DNA of 28,637 bases from VGXO01 sp964614695 (GCA_964614695.1 CAZTMB010000030.1:1-28637), one strand, 5' to 3'. Positions 1-9,400 are shown, numbered from the stretch's first letter. The notes: generated by a model not told the origin, from the letters alone. Program-made: numbers and translations.

Positions 1-232
<232 letters not shown>

Positions 233-289
233 GATACTTAGACGGCTCGCAGAGCGATCTGCGGCCGAAATCGTCAACACTACCTCGTT

Positions 290-330
290 CGCCTGCCTTG
301 GCAGGCGGATAGCCGTGCGGCGACGCACGG
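290..330 (+). other. Two tandem hairpins downstream of 16S rRNA
   Basis: Two perfect short hairpins sit between the 16S end and the terminator. The first, 290-307, pairs CGCCTGCC with GGCAGGCG across a TT loop. The second, 313-330, pairs CCGTGC with GCACGG. Neither is followed by a T-run, so they are more likely RNA-processing or stabilising structures of the rRNA precursor tail than terminators. Their function is inferred. Confidence 0.4.
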
Positions 331-363
331 CGAAGGCCTCCCGACTGTTCCTTGATATAAAGG

Positions 364-397
364 ACAACCCCGGCGCAAGCCGGGGTTGTTCATTTTT
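364..397 (+). terminator. Rho-independent terminator of the 16S transcript
   Basis: There is a perfect 11-bp stem (364-374 with 379-389), a GCAA tetraloop and a following T-rich tail, TCATTTTT. It lies about 135 nt after the 16S 3' end with no gene between, so it most likely ends the rRNA transcript. This is the clearest intrinsic terminator in the window. Confidence 0.88.
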
Positions 398-580
398 GCT
401 TCACCGAGTGCCGACGGGTTGCTCGGAAGAGAATCGATCGGATGGCCTGCATTCTGTTCGGGTCCCGGAGACCGGAGCGGAAATCCTGATATTCGCAGAC
501 TCGGGATGTGGCCTCTTTCGGGATCGGCATCAATCGATATTCTCCGCCGGGCTTGAAATCCAATCTCAGGAGATGTCGCC

Positions 581-937
581 ATGAAGGTCGAAAGCATGTC
601 GATGGCCGAACTGAAGTCGGCGATCGAACGCATGAAGTCGGAGATGGAGAAGCGGCGAGTCGAAGAGGTCGCCGCCGTCATCGCGGATATTCGCGAGAGG
701 ATGGACCGCTACGGTCTGGGGATCTCGGACCTGGGATTCACCGCCGCGGAGTTGGCATCGGGTCGGGGCCGAGCCAAGTCGCGCAGTTCTGGATCCGATC
801 GGCGGAGCGTGGTGGCTCCCAAGTACCGCGATCCCGCGTCGGGAGCGACCTGGTCCGGTCGCGGCCGAATGCCTCGCTGGATGGCGGAAGCGGTCGATGG
901 GGGGCGGTCACGGGAGGACTTCCGGATCGAGGACTGA
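581..937 (+). CDS. H-NS histone-family nucleoid protein
   Basis: Predicted 118-residue nucleoid-associated DNA-binding protein of the H-NS family. Residues 5-45 are a charged, heptad-like helical segment (ELKSAIERMKSEMEKRR) of the kind used for oligomerisation. Residues 60-80 are a basic/serine linker. Residues 81-117 match the H-NS C-terminal domain: KYRDPASGATWSGRGRMPRW, with the GRGR core (93-96) that reads the AT minor groove in characterised homologues. Length is close to the usual 90-135 residues. The start is supported by AGGAGA at 568-573, 7 nt upstream of the ATG. It stands alone behind the 16S terminator. H-NS family proteins are best known from Proteobacteria, so its occurrence here is unusual. 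Silencing of AT-rich DNA is inferred only. Confidence 0.85.
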   Translation: MKVESMSMAELKSAIERMKSEMEKRRVEEVAAVIADIRERMDRYGLGISDLGFTAAELASGRGRAKSRSSGSDRRSVVAPKYRDPASGATWSGRGRMPRWMAEAVDGGRSREDFRIED

Positions 938-1375
938 CCTCGTTCGGCCGGCGGTGACTTCTCGATCGCCGCGCGGCTGGATCGTGAGACCTTCGCGTTC
1001 GAGCGTCGAGGTCGGCAGGCGAGGCGACAGCCAGCAAGGCGAAGGCTCGGCTCGTCGAGCCGCCCCGAGACTCTTGCCTCGGGAGACTGCCTTGTCTCCG
1101 ACGAGGACTCTTTCCGAGATCCCCGTGGAGCGGATCGGCTCGGTTCGCTCGATGGGCTCTTCGCTCGGTTTGCGGAAGACCGGGACGCCAGTCGGTCCGA
1201 CTCGGACACGGATCCGACTGCCGCCGGCGGTTCGGAAAAGTCCCCCGGTTCCGTGGGAATCACGTGAACCGGTTGAACCGCCGGGGTTCGTGCGGACTTC
1301 ATCTACGCTCATGCGTCCACGGTCGATCGCCCATGAATCAGGTGGGCTCTCGCCGCGGGTTCGAATGGAGGATCG
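938..1375. other. Intergenic region, no gene seen
   Basis: These 438 nt hold no open frame with protein-like composition. The frames that cross it are Arg/Ser/Pro-rich and have no recognisable motifs. Short inverted repeats occur (for example CGGCTC/GAGCCG at 1048-1062), but none has a T-run. The only functional element I can support is the GGAG ribosome-binding site at 1367-1370 for the next gene. A promoter for that gene presumably lies here but is not obvious. Confidence 0.5.
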
Positions 1376-2881
1376 ATGACACTGCTTGCCTTGGTCGTGC
1401 TTTCGCTCACCGGAACTGCCGCAGCGGTTCCCACCGACGCGGATGACGTCTCCTTGACGGTCTACTCGTCGGCTGACCCCGCCGGCTTCGATCCGCAGCG
1501 ATACGTGTCCCAGCAACGGGCCGGCTTCGACCCCAACTTCGCGTGGGGCGTGCCAGGCTTCGGGGTGGTGAAGACCGAGCGAACCATTTCGCTTGCCGAG
1601 GGAAGCAACGAGGTGGTCTTCACCGACGTGGCCGCGTTCATCGATCCGACCAGTGTCGGGTTCACCGACCTCACGGACCCGGCGACCGCAGTGCTCGAGC
1701 AGTCGTTCCGATTCGATCTGGTGAGTCCATCGAAGTTGCTTGATCGCTATCTCGATCGCGAAATCGTCGTGATGCGGTCCGGGCCGCAGCGAGACGAACG
1801 CATCGAAGGGGTGCTGCTTTCCGCGAACCAGTCCTCGATCGTGCTCTCGACCACGGCGGGCGTTCGGATCGTCCCGATGGAGGGCTCCCAGGTCTCGCTG
1901 CCGGAACTGCCGGGCGGCCTGCTCACCAAGCCGGCACTGCTCTGGAAGTTGCAGGCCGGCAAGGGTGGCGAGCATCGCATCCGCGCGACCTACCAGACCG
2001 CGGGCATGACTTGGCGCAGCGACTACAACCTCGTCCTCGGTTCCGACGACTCGTCGGCGGATCTCACCGCCTGGGTCAGCCTGATGAACCTCTCGGGAAT
2101 CTCGTTCGAGAACGCGAGGCTCAAGCTCGTCGCTGGCGATGTGCAGCGAGTCCAGCCGCAGGCCCCGATGATGCGAGGTCGCATGCTCCAGGCGATGGCG
2201 GACTCCGCGGCTGCGGGTTTCGAAGAGCAGGCGTTCTTCGAGTACCACCTCTACACGCTTCCGCGAAGGACGGATCTGCCGGCCAACAGCACGCAGCAGC
2301 TGACGCTGTTCCCCCCGGTCTCGGGCTTCGACGTGGACAAGGAGCTGCTCTACGCGCCGACCCTCGCCATGGGTGGATGGGGGCAGCCGATGACCGAGCG
2401 GGGCGTCGCGCCGAGCGGCGAGAGCAAGGCATCGGTCTTTGTGAGTTTCGTGAACAAGGCTGCGAACCGCCTCGGCATGCCGCTTCCCGCAGGAAAGGTC
2501 CGCGTCTTCAAGCAGGATCCGAAGGACGGAACGCTCGAGTTCATCGGCGAGGACATGATCGACCACACGCCGCGAAACGAGACGGTGCGCCTCCGCCTCG
2601 GCGAGGCCTTCGATGTCGTCGGTGAACGCAAGGTGGTCGACTTCTCGATCGACACCTCGCGCAAGACGATGAGCGAGACGATCGAGGTCGAGATCCGGAA
2701 TCAGAAGGAGGCGGCCCAGGCGGTGATCGTGCGCGAGAGGCTCTATCGCTGGCGAAACTGGAAGGTCGCGGAGAGTTCCCCGGACTTCCGCAAGCTGGAC
2801 GCCTCGACCATCGAGTGGACCATCGACGTGCCCGCCGAGGCCAGGCGCACCATCCGATATCGGGTCGACTACAGCTGGTGA
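1376..2881 (+). CDS. Secreted DUF4139 domain-containing protein
   Basis: A 501-residue protein with an N-terminal hydrophobic segment and an Ala-rich cleavage region (MTLLALVVLSLTGTAAA), suggesting export. The body, roughly residue 190 to the end, resembles the DUF4139 family: 'ATYQTAGMTWRSDYNLVL', then 'WVSLMNLSGISFENARLKLVAGDV', and the terminal beta segment 'RRTIRYRVDYSW'. The family's biochemical role is unknown; members are mostly beta-rich and exported or surface-associated. The ATG is preceded by GGAG 5 nt upstream. The stop codon lies within a hairpin (2878-2895), and rsmA begins 39 nt later, so the two may share a transcript with partial termination. The domain call is by recognition of sequence pattern and no function should be read into it. 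Confidence 0.8.
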   Translation: MTLLALVVLSLTGTAAAVPTDADDVSLTVYSSADPAGFDPQRYVSQQRAGFDPNFAWGVPGFGVVKTERTISLAEGSNEVVFTDVAAFIDPTSVGFTDLTDPATAVLEQSFRFDLVSPSKLLDRYLDREIVVMRSGPQRDERIEGVLLSANQSSIVLSTTAGVRIVPMEGSQVSLPELPGGLLTKPALLWKLQAGKGGEHRIRATYQTAGMTWRSDYNLVLGSDDSSADLTAWVSLMNLSGISFENARLKLVAGDVQRVQPQAPMMRGRMLQAMADSAAAGFEEQAFFEYHLYTLPRRTDLPANSTQQLTLFPPVSGFDVDKELLYAPTLAMGGWGQPMTERGVAPSGESKASVFVSFVNKAANRLGMPLPAGKVRVFKQDPKDGTLEFIGEDMIDHTPRNETVRLRLGEAFDVVGERKVVDFSIDTSRKTMSETIEVEIRNQKEAAQAVIVRERLYRWRNWKVAESSPDFRKLDASTIEWTIDVPAEARRTIRYRVDYSW

Positions 2882-2900
2882 CGCGCCCGCGTCACGTTTT
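2878..2900 (+). terminator. Hairpin with short T-run overlapping the DUF4139 stop codon
   Basis: GTGACGCG (2878-2885) pairs perfectly with CGCGTCAC (2888-2895) and is followed by GTTTT. The stem includes the TGA stop of the upstream gene. It is short, with a tight loop, so it may attenuate rather than fully stop transcription into rsmA, which starts at 2921 with little room for its own promoter. Confidence 0.4.
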
Positions 2901-2920
2901 GGACGCGGGTCTCCCGCCGC

Positions 2921-3736
2921 ATGCAGCCACTCTCCGAGATCAAGTCGATCCTCTCCGAGCGCGGCCTGCGCCCACGCCATCGGTTCGGGCAGAACTTTCT
3001 CGTCGAGCCGGTGCACTTGCGGCGACTGCTTGAAGCGGCGGCGGTCTCGACGGGCGACACGGTGCTCGAAGTCGGTCCCGGAACGGGAACGCTCACCGAG
3101 GAGTTGCTTGCGGTCGGCGCGAAGGTGGTCGCGAGCGAGATCGATCGGGACCTCGCCTCGCTCCTGCGGGATCGTCTCGGCACGTCGATCGAACTGGTGG
3201 AGGGCGACGTCCTTGCCGCGAAGCGATCGATCTCGGCTCCGGTGCTCGAGGCGATCGGCGAGCGCGACTTCAAGCTCGTCGCCAACCTCCCGTACCAGAT
3301 CGCTTCACCCTTGCTGGCGATGCTCGCGGGCGAGCCGCGTTGCCAAGGGTGTTTCGTGACCGTGCAGCGGGAAGTCGCCGATCGGCTCGGCGCATCCGCG
3401 GAGTCCGCCGACTACGGTCCGCTCAGCGTCGTCGTGCAGGCCCGCTTCGAGGTATCGCGACTCGCCGATCTCCCGCCGGGCTGCTTCTGGCCGCCCCCCA
3501 AGGTCACGAGCGCCATGGTGGCGATGAGGCCGCGCGCGGCGCCGGCGGTTCCGCTTGCCGAGCTCGACGGGTTTGGTCGGTTCGTCCAGTCGATCTTCGG
3601 CAAGCGGCGGAAGCAGTTGGGGTCGATCGTCGGACGATCGACGCCGCTTCCTCCCGGCATCGATCCGACGGCCCGCCCCGAGTCGCTGTCGAATGCACAG
3701 TGGGTATCGCTTTGGGAATCAAGATCCCGAGCGTGA
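2921..3736 (+). CDS. rsmA: 16S rRNA (adenine1518-N6/adenine1519-N6)-dimethyltransferase
   Basis: The RsmA/KsgA enzyme dimethylates two adjacent adenines in the 3'-terminal helix-45 loop of 16S rRNA, using S-adenosylmethionine, late in 30S assembly. The 271-residue length is typical. Visible motifs are the N-terminal 'RFGQNFL' signature (21-27), SAM-binding motif I 'LEVGPGTGTLTEEL' (49-62), the acidic residue of motif II in 'ASEIDRDL' (71-78), and catalytic motif IV 'NLPY' (122-125). The C-terminal region 'FGRFVQSIFGKRRKQL' matches the small helical domain. The ATG at 2921 puts the signature at the normal distance, but no strong Shine-Dalgarno is seen. It converges with dapL across only 54 nt. 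Also known as ksgA. Confidence 0.95.
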   Translation: MQPLSEIKSILSERGLRPRHRFGQNFLVEPVHLRRLLEAAAVSTGDTVLEVGPGTGTLTEELLAVGAKVVASEIDRDLASLLRDRLGTSIELVEGDVLAAKRSISAPVLEAIGERDFKLVANLPYQIASPLLAMLAGEPRCQGCFVTVQREVADRLGASAESADYGPLSVVVQARFEVSRLADLPPGCFWPPPKVTSAMVAMRPRAAPAVPLAELDGFGRFVQSIFGKRRKQLGSIVGRSTPLPPGIDPTARPESLSNAQWVSLWESRSRA

Positions 3737-3790
3737 TGACGGCGGACTTGCGCCGCTCGATGCCGCGCTGGACGAACACGGCGAACCGAA

Positions 3791-5032
3791 TCAGACCGCC
3801 GCCCGCGAGATCGCTTCGATCCGTCGAACGATCTCCTCGGCGTTGCGGCGACTGTTGAAGCCCGAGATGCGCACGTAGCCTTCGCCTCCCGGACCGAACC
3901 CGGAGCCGGGCGTGACGACGATCGCGGCCTCGTCGAGCACTCGATCGAAGAACGCCCAGCTCGAGAGCCCTTCCGGGCATCCGACCCAGACGTACGGCGC
4001 GTGCACGCCGCCCCAGACCCGCAGGCCGGAGGCGATCGCGCCCTCGCGCAGAATCCGTGCATTGCCTCGATAGAGATCGATCAGCGCGGCCACCTCGGCA
4101 CGTCCTTGGGGCGAGTACGCGGCGGCCGCCGCACGCTGGACGGGCCAACTCACGCCGTTGGAGCGGGTCGACCATCGTCGCGACCACATCGGGTGCACGT
4201 TCGCCCGCGATCCATCGGCCAGCCGCCCTTCGAGCTCGCGAGGGCAGACCGTCCAACCGCAGCGGAGGCCGGTGAATCCGGCGCTCTTCGAGAGGCTCCG
4301 GAACTCCATGGCGCAGCGTCGGGCGTCCGGGATCTCGTAGATCGTGCGCGGCAGCGACGGATCATCGACGTAGTCGGCGTAGGCGCCGTCGTAGAGGATG
4401 ATGGCGTCGTGCTCGCTGGCCCAAGCGACCCACTTCGCGAGCGAGTCGCGATCGATCATCGCGCCGGTCGGATTGTTGGGGAAGCACAGGTAGACCAGAT
4501 CGAGCGGTTCAGCGGGAATCTCCGGGACGAAGGCGTTCGCCTCGTTCGCGCGGAGTGGACGGAGCCCTTCGAAGAATCCGTTCGCGCCAAGCCCGCCCGT
4601 CCTCCCGGCGAGCACGTTCGTGTCGACGTAGACCGGGTACACCGGATCCGCGATGCCGACCCGATTGCCGGCGGCGAAGATCTCTAGCGCATGCCCCGCA
4701 TCGCCCTTGGAACCATCGGAGACGAAGATCTCCGACGGGTCGATGCCGAGTCCTGGATACTCGCCTTCGACGATCGCTTCGCGAAGGAAGCCGTGGCCGG
4801 CGGAGGGACCGTAGCCGCGGAAGGTCTCGCGTCGCGACAGTTCGTCCGCGGCTTCGTGAAGCGCCGCGATGCAAGCGGAGGGAAGCGGCTCGGTCACGTC
4901 GCCGATCCCGGCTCGAATGAGCCGCTCGGCGATCGACGGATTGGTCGCGATGCGATCGGCGACTCGCCGTTCGATCTCGGGAAAGAGGTACTGGCCGGGA
5001 AGCTTGCGAAAGTGCTCGTTGAGAAGGGGCAT
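3791..5032 (-). CDS. dapL: LL-diaminopimelate aminotransferase
   Basis: PLP-dependent fold-type I aminotransferase that converts L-tetrahydrodipicolinate directly to LL-diaminopimelate in lysine biosynthesis, bypassing the succinylase/acetylase routes. The 413-residue product begins 'MPLLNEHFRKLPGQYLFPEI', the family's usual N-terminus. It has 'FVSDGSKGDAG', 'CFPNNPTGA', and the Schiff-base lysine K249 in 'SLSKSAGFTGLRCGW'. The C-terminal part carries the family signature 'WSTRSNGVSWPVQRAA'. The frame stays open 102 nt further upstream to 5134, but the conserved N-terminus favours the ATG at 5032; no clear ribosome-binding site precedes it. DapL is known from plants, Chlamydiae, Verrucomicrobia and Planctomycetes, which fits the inferred host. 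It sits 52 nt behind a methyltransferase gene, probably co-transcribed. Confidence 0.92.
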   Translation of the reverse strand: MPLLNEHFRKLPGQYLFPEIERRVADRIATNPSIAERLIRAGIGDVTEPLPSACIAALHEAADELSRRETFRGYGPSAGHGFLREAIVEGEYPGLGIDPSEIFVSDGSKGDAGHALEIFAAGNRVGIADPVYPVYVDTNVLAGRTGGLGANGFFEGLRPLRANEANAFVPEIPAEPLDLVYLCFPNNPTGAMIDRDSLAKWVAWASEHDAIILYDGAYADYVDDPSLPRTIYEIPDARRCAMEFRSLSKSAGFTGLRCGWTVCPRELEGRLADGSRANVHPMWSRRWSTRSNGVSWPVQRAAAAAYSPQGRAEVAALIDLYRGNARILREGAIASGLRVWGGVHAPYVWVGCPEGLSSWAFFDRVLDEAAIVVTPGSGFGPGGEGYVRISGFNSRRNAEEIVRRIEAISRAAV

Positions 5033-5084
5033 GGTCGATGCGGTCCGAGGGGGATCGAGGCGTCTCAATCGCGACGCGCGACGA

Positions 5085-5834
5085 TCAGGGGCGGTCGCGG
5101 ATAGCGGCGATTGGCTCGCTCGCGAGCGTGGCATCCACGAACTTGGACGGCAGGTTGCCGCGGCGCTCCAGGCGAATCGCGATCGCCGGCGGGAAGTTGC
5201 CGAGGATGAGTTCGCGTCGACCGGAGAGCCGGCGATGCAGCAGCTTGCCCACCGCTTCGATCCGTCGCAGACGCCGTCGGGTTTCGCCCTTGCTGATTCC
5301 GGACCGCGCCACCCGCACTCCCGCGTACTCGAAGTAGGTCAGCGTGCCGCCGTCGGCAAGCATCGACAGCATGCGGCGAAAGATGCGTCGCATGAGTGCC
5401 GGCGGGAAGTTGTTGAAAGGGAGCCCGCAGATGATGAAGTCGTACGGCCCCTCGAGGTTGGCCTCCTCGATCGGATTCGCATGGACCCGCGCCACGAGGC
5501 CCGACGCCTCCGACATCCGGCGGGCGGCGAGCTTCTCGAGCGACTTGCAGAAGACCGGGTTCAGTTCGACGATGTCGGCGGAATCGCCGGATTCGAGCGC
5601 GGCAAGCAGCGCCTTCGTCACCGCGCCCGTGCCGGCACCCACTTCAAGCACCTTGATGGTCGTCGCGTCGGCGGCGCGGTGGCGCCTCCTCAGAGGCTCC
5701 ACGAGAGCCTTCGCGAGCAGCGGCGAGGACGGCCAGACCGACCCGACGTGATGAAAGTTCCGAACCGCCTGGCTGACGAAGGTGAGCATGCTGCGAAGAA
5801 GAGTCGGGAGGCGAGCGTGGCGGAGAGTCACCAC
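5085..5834 (-). CDS. SAM-dependent methyltransferase, phospholipid N-methyltransferase-like (PmtA type)
   Basis: A 249-residue class I methyltransferase. 'VGSVWPSSPLLAKAL' (30-44) followed by 'LEVGAGTGAVTKAL' (63-76), and 'YDFIICGLPFNNFP' (131-144) followed by 'MLADGGTLTYFEYA', are characteristic of bacterial phosphatidylethanolamine N-methyltransferases of the Sinorhizobium/Rhodobacter type, which methylate PE toward phosphatidylcholine at the membrane. rRNA adenine dimethylases share the fold, but here the NLPY motif is replaced by GLPF. A Trp stands where PmtA proteins usually have a small residue before the PSS. The start is uncertain: GTG at 5834 gives the longest product, while ATG at 5789 (residue 16) would still keep the catalytic domain; neither has a convincing ribosome-binding site. 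Substrate is inferred from motif similarity only. Confidence 0.72.
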   Translation of the reverse strand: MVTLRHARLPTLLRSMLTFVSQAVRNFHHVGSVWPSSPLLAKALVEPLRRRHRAADATTIKVLEVGAGTGAVTKALLAALESGDSADIVELNPVFCKSLEKLAARRMSEASGLVARVHANPIEEANLEGPYDFIICGLPFNNFPPALMRRIFRRMLSMLADGGTLTYFEYAGVRVARSGISKGETRRRLRRIEAVGKLLHRRLSGRRELILGNFPPAIAIRLERRGNLPSKFVDATLASEPIAAIRDRP

Positions 5835-5871
5835 GAATCCAACGGGAATCCGCGGATTGTATGGAATGGAA

Positions 5872-5898
5872 ACGCCCCGCCTTGCAGCGGGGCGTCGA
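5872..5898 (-). terminator. Hairpin terminator candidate after the small 5929-6231 gene
   Basis: CGCCCCGC and GCGGGGCG form a perfect GC-rich stem with a short loop. Read on the minus strand it is followed by TTTCCATT, a weak T-tract. It lies about 30 nt after the stop of the 100-residue gene and before the methyltransferase start, so it probably separates those two transcripts. Confidence 0.5.
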
Positions 5899-5928
5899 TG
5901 GAAGTTCGAATGGGGAACCGAGCAGCCG

Positions 5929-6231
5929 TCAGCCGGTGCGGCCGAACGTCGAGCGCGGGTCGCCGAAGCCTCCGAAGGACTTGGGCTTCGCCTTGGCTCG
6001 CGGAAGCGACTCCGGGCCCGGAATGTCCCGGCCTCGACCGAGCGGACTGAACGCCGCGCGATCCGGATCCTGCGAGGTCTGGACCGTTGCGTTGCTCGCC
6101 GACTCGGGCAACTCCGGCATCAGCGGGGCGGTTCGCCGGACCTTCGCCTCGTCGACGGCACGCTCCATCGTGCGAAGAATCGCACGGAGGTTCTGAAGAC
6201 GCTGCTGGGACTCGCGAGGGTCTCGGATCAT
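5929..6231 (-). CDS. Small uncharacterised protein
   Basis: A 100-residue protein I do not recognise. The start at 6231 is well supported by AAGGAG 7 nt upstream of the ATG, although the frame is open further upstream. Residues 1-35 form a likely amphipathic helix (MIRDPRESQQRLQNLRAILRTMERAVDEAK). The rest is Pro/Ser/Gly/Lys-rich and probably disordered, ending 'KSFGGFGDPRSTFGRTG'. There is no signal peptide or membrane segment, so it is probably cytoplasmic. It is transcribed divergently from the tricorn-like protease, with 178 nt between the starts, and a hairpin follows it. Its basic, Gly-rich tail could bind nucleic acid or a partner protein, but that is speculation. Confidence 0.6.
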   Translation of the reverse strand: MIRDPRESQQRLQNLRAILRTMERAVDEAKVRRTAPLMPELPESASNATVQTSQDPDRAAFSPLGRGRDIPGPESLPRAKAKPKSFGGFGDPRSTFGRTG

Positions 6232-6369
6232 GGGTCTGCTCCTTGCGGGAGTCGATCGGCGATCGGATGAGGCGACTTCGGCGGAACCCCTCGATTGCGG
6301 GCCTTCCATGCGGCCTTCCGTTTCGCGCGACTCGATCGCCCATGCGGACTCGGCCATCGGAGGTACCGA

Positions 6370-6401
6370 TACACTCGGGTTTCCCAGCCCATCCGAAGGA
6401 G
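6370..6401 (+). promoter_or_regulatory. -10-like box and ribosome-binding site for the tricorn-like protease
   Basis: TACACT at 6370-6375 fits a sigma-70 -10 element (TANNNT). A transcript starting near 6382 would have a ~28-nt leader containing AAGGAG (6396-6401), 8 nt before GTG 6410. No convincing -35 box is seen. The strong ribosome-binding site decides the GTG start against the longer in-frame ATG at 6230. Confidence 0.4.
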
Positions 6402-6409
6402 ATCGCCCA

Positions 6410-9400
6410 GTGCCCGAGGCCCGACTCGCCAGCGTTCCCGGACTTCGTTCAGCCGTCATTCGCGTTGGTTTCGCTGCCTCGACGCTCGTCGGATCGGCGG
6501 CCATGGGCGGCGTCGAGGTCGACCTGCCTCGCTACCCGAGCATCTCCCCGGACGGCACGCAGATCGTCTTCTCCTGGCGCGGCGATCTCTGGCGAGTGCC
6601 CGCCGAAGGCGGCTCGGCGATTCGGTTGACGAGTCATCCTGCGATCGAAGGGGCCTCGGCGTGGAGCCCCGACGGAGCGCTGATCGCCTTCGAGAGCGAA
6701 CGAGACGGCTTCCGCAACATCCACCTGATGGCGCCCGACGGCAGCGGTCTTCGCCAACTGACCCACTCCGATCTCTCCTTCTCGCTGACGGACTTCGGAC
6801 CCGATCCCAGCGGCAAGCCGGCGGTGTTCGTCTCGGCCTCGATGGAGGGCGATCTCTATCGCTCGCCGCGGCCGTATCGCATCCCGATCGACGGCGGCGC
6901 GCCGATTCGTGTGCACGACGCCTTTGGCGACGAGGCGTCGCCTTCGCCCGATGGATCGATCGTCGCGTTCACGCGAGGCGGTTCCTCCTGGATGCGTCGC
7001 CACTACCGCGGTTCGGATCAGCGCGAACTGTGGACCTTCGACCCCGAGTCGAACGCATTCGAGCGCATCACCGACTGGGCCGGCAACGACGGCCGGGCCC
7101 GATGGGTCGGCGAGGATGCGATCGCGTTCCTCTCCGACCGGGAAGGCGACACCGTCAACCTGCATCTGCTTCGACTCGACGAGACCGATGGCGAGGCGAT
7201 GCCGACGGTCACGCCGCTGACGCGCTTCTCGGGGCGAGACATCCACGGGTTCGACCTGAGCAGGGACGGGAGCGTCGCCGTCGTGGCGAACTGGGACGGG
7301 CTCCATCGACTCGAACTCGCGAACCCGCACGCGTCGCCACAGCGACTGGAGATCCTGGCTCCCGCCGATCTGGCCGACCAGGTCGTGTCGATCGACCTCG
7401 CCCGGGAAGTCAGCGAAGCCGCGCTGAGCCCCGACGGCAAGACGATGGCGATGATCGCCTTCGGCGACGTGTGGGTGCGACCGCTCGAGGACGGCCGTCC
7501 GCCGCGGCGCGTCACCTCGACGATCGCGAGGGAGCAGGATCTGGCATGGAGCCCGGACGGACTTCGCCTCTACTTCACGAGCGATCGAGAAGGCAGCGAC
7601 GGAATCGAGATGGCCCGCGTCAAGATGACGCGTTCGGAGATTCGCGACGGGTATCGCGAACGTCGCGAGATGAAGTCGGCCGACGCCGAGGCGGAGCCGG
7701 AGATGAAGGACGCGGCTGACGCCGCCAAGGCCGAGGACGCGTCTGGCGATGACGGCAGCACCACGTCGGCGGAGGCGGCCGCCGATTCGAGCGACGAGAA
7801 GAAGGACGACGAAGCCAAGGCATCCTCGAAGAAGCCGAAGGACCCGGCCCTCGATCCCGCCCGATGGCAGGATGCGGTCACCTTCGTGATCGAACCGGTG
7901 GTGTCCGGGGCGGACGAGGATCGCCGTGCGGTGCCCTCGCCCGACGGACGTTCGATCGCGTTCCGACGCGGTCGCGGAGACCTCTGCGTCCTCGATCTTG
8001 CAAGCGGCGAGATCCGCACGCTTCGATCGGGCTGGGATGCCTCGCTCGACGCCGTATGGAGCCCCGACTCGAAGTGGCTCGCGGTCGCGGTGTCCGACCG
8101 GGACTTCAACCGCGACATCCATCTCCTGCCCGCCGACGGATCCGAGGCCGGGGTGAACATCACGCGCCATCCCGATACCGATGCGCAGCCCCGGTTCTCC
8201 GCCGACGGCAAGATCCTCGCATTCGTCTCCGATCGAACGGGCGACGAGAGCGACGTGTGGATGGTGTTCCTGGATCGCGAGCTCGAGCGAATGTCTCGCC
8301 GCGATCTCGACGCCTACTTCGAGGAGGCCGGCAAGGCGGTCAAGAAGCGCAAGCCGATCGATCCGGTCGTCTTCGATGCCGCCGCCGCCAAGCCGGTCTC
8401 CGAAGACCCCTCCGCGGAGGAGCTTGCAGAGGGCGAAGCTGCGTCGCCCGCCAAGCCCAAGGCCGACGCCAAGCCGCCCTTCACTCGCGACGATCTTGCC
8501 GACGCGTGGCGTCGGCTTCGGCGCGTGACGACGATCGACGGAGGCGAGTCTGGACTCGGCATGCTGCCGTCGGGCGACCGGCTGGTGTTCTCGGCCGCCG
8601 GCGGCCCGGGCGAGGGGCGCGGGCTGTACTCGATCGACTGGGACGGCACCGACCTCAAGAAGCTCGGATCCGCCGCCGACCTGCAGGGCATCTCGCTCGA
8701 TGGAGCGACGCTCTCGCTCGTCTCCGGGGGGCAGGCTCGAACCATGCCGTCCGCCGGCGGATCGATGAAGTCGATCGAACTGCCCGAGCGGATCGAGATC
8801 GATCGAGGCGAATGGAACCTCGCGCTCTTCGACGAGGCGGCGAGGATCCTGGGCGAGGGCTTCTATCTCGATCCCTCGGAGAAGGGGCTCGACTGGGCGG
8901 AGACCAGCGCACGCTATCGCGAGCTGGCCGAAGCGAGCCGCACGCCCGACGAAATCGAGTGGGTGGTGAACCGACTGTTCGGCGAACTGAACGCGTCGCA
9001 CCTCGGCATGCGGGCGAACGATCCGACCGCGCCGCCGCGAAGGAGCCAGGGCCGACTCGGCACGGTCCTCCGTCCGGTCGAAGGCGGCTTCGAGGTGGTC
9101 GAGGTGCTCGAGGGTTCGCCCGCGCAGAACTCGCCGACGCCGCTCGAGGTCGGCGACGTCATCGTCGCGATCGAGTTCGAGCCGCTCGCCGAGGACGACA
9201 CCGTCGAGCGCCGCCTGCGCGACCGGGTCGGCAAGGAGACGATCGTCGGCGTTCGTCGTCCGCGCGAGGGCGACGAGCCGATCGAACTCGACTGCCTGAT
9301 CGTGCCGGTCTCGTCGGGAGAGTTGCGAGATCTCGTCTACCGCGAGACGCAGCGAAGAGCTGCCGAGCAGGTCGATGCATGGTCGGGCGGGCGACTCGGC

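Noticed and set aside
908..3016. Very long antisense open frame opposite the DUF4139 gene (about 700 codons)
   Set aside because: It is Arg/His/Asp-rich with no recognisable domain and mirrors the codon phase of the real gene. Such frames are expected in GC-rich DNA where stop codons are rare on the opposite strand.
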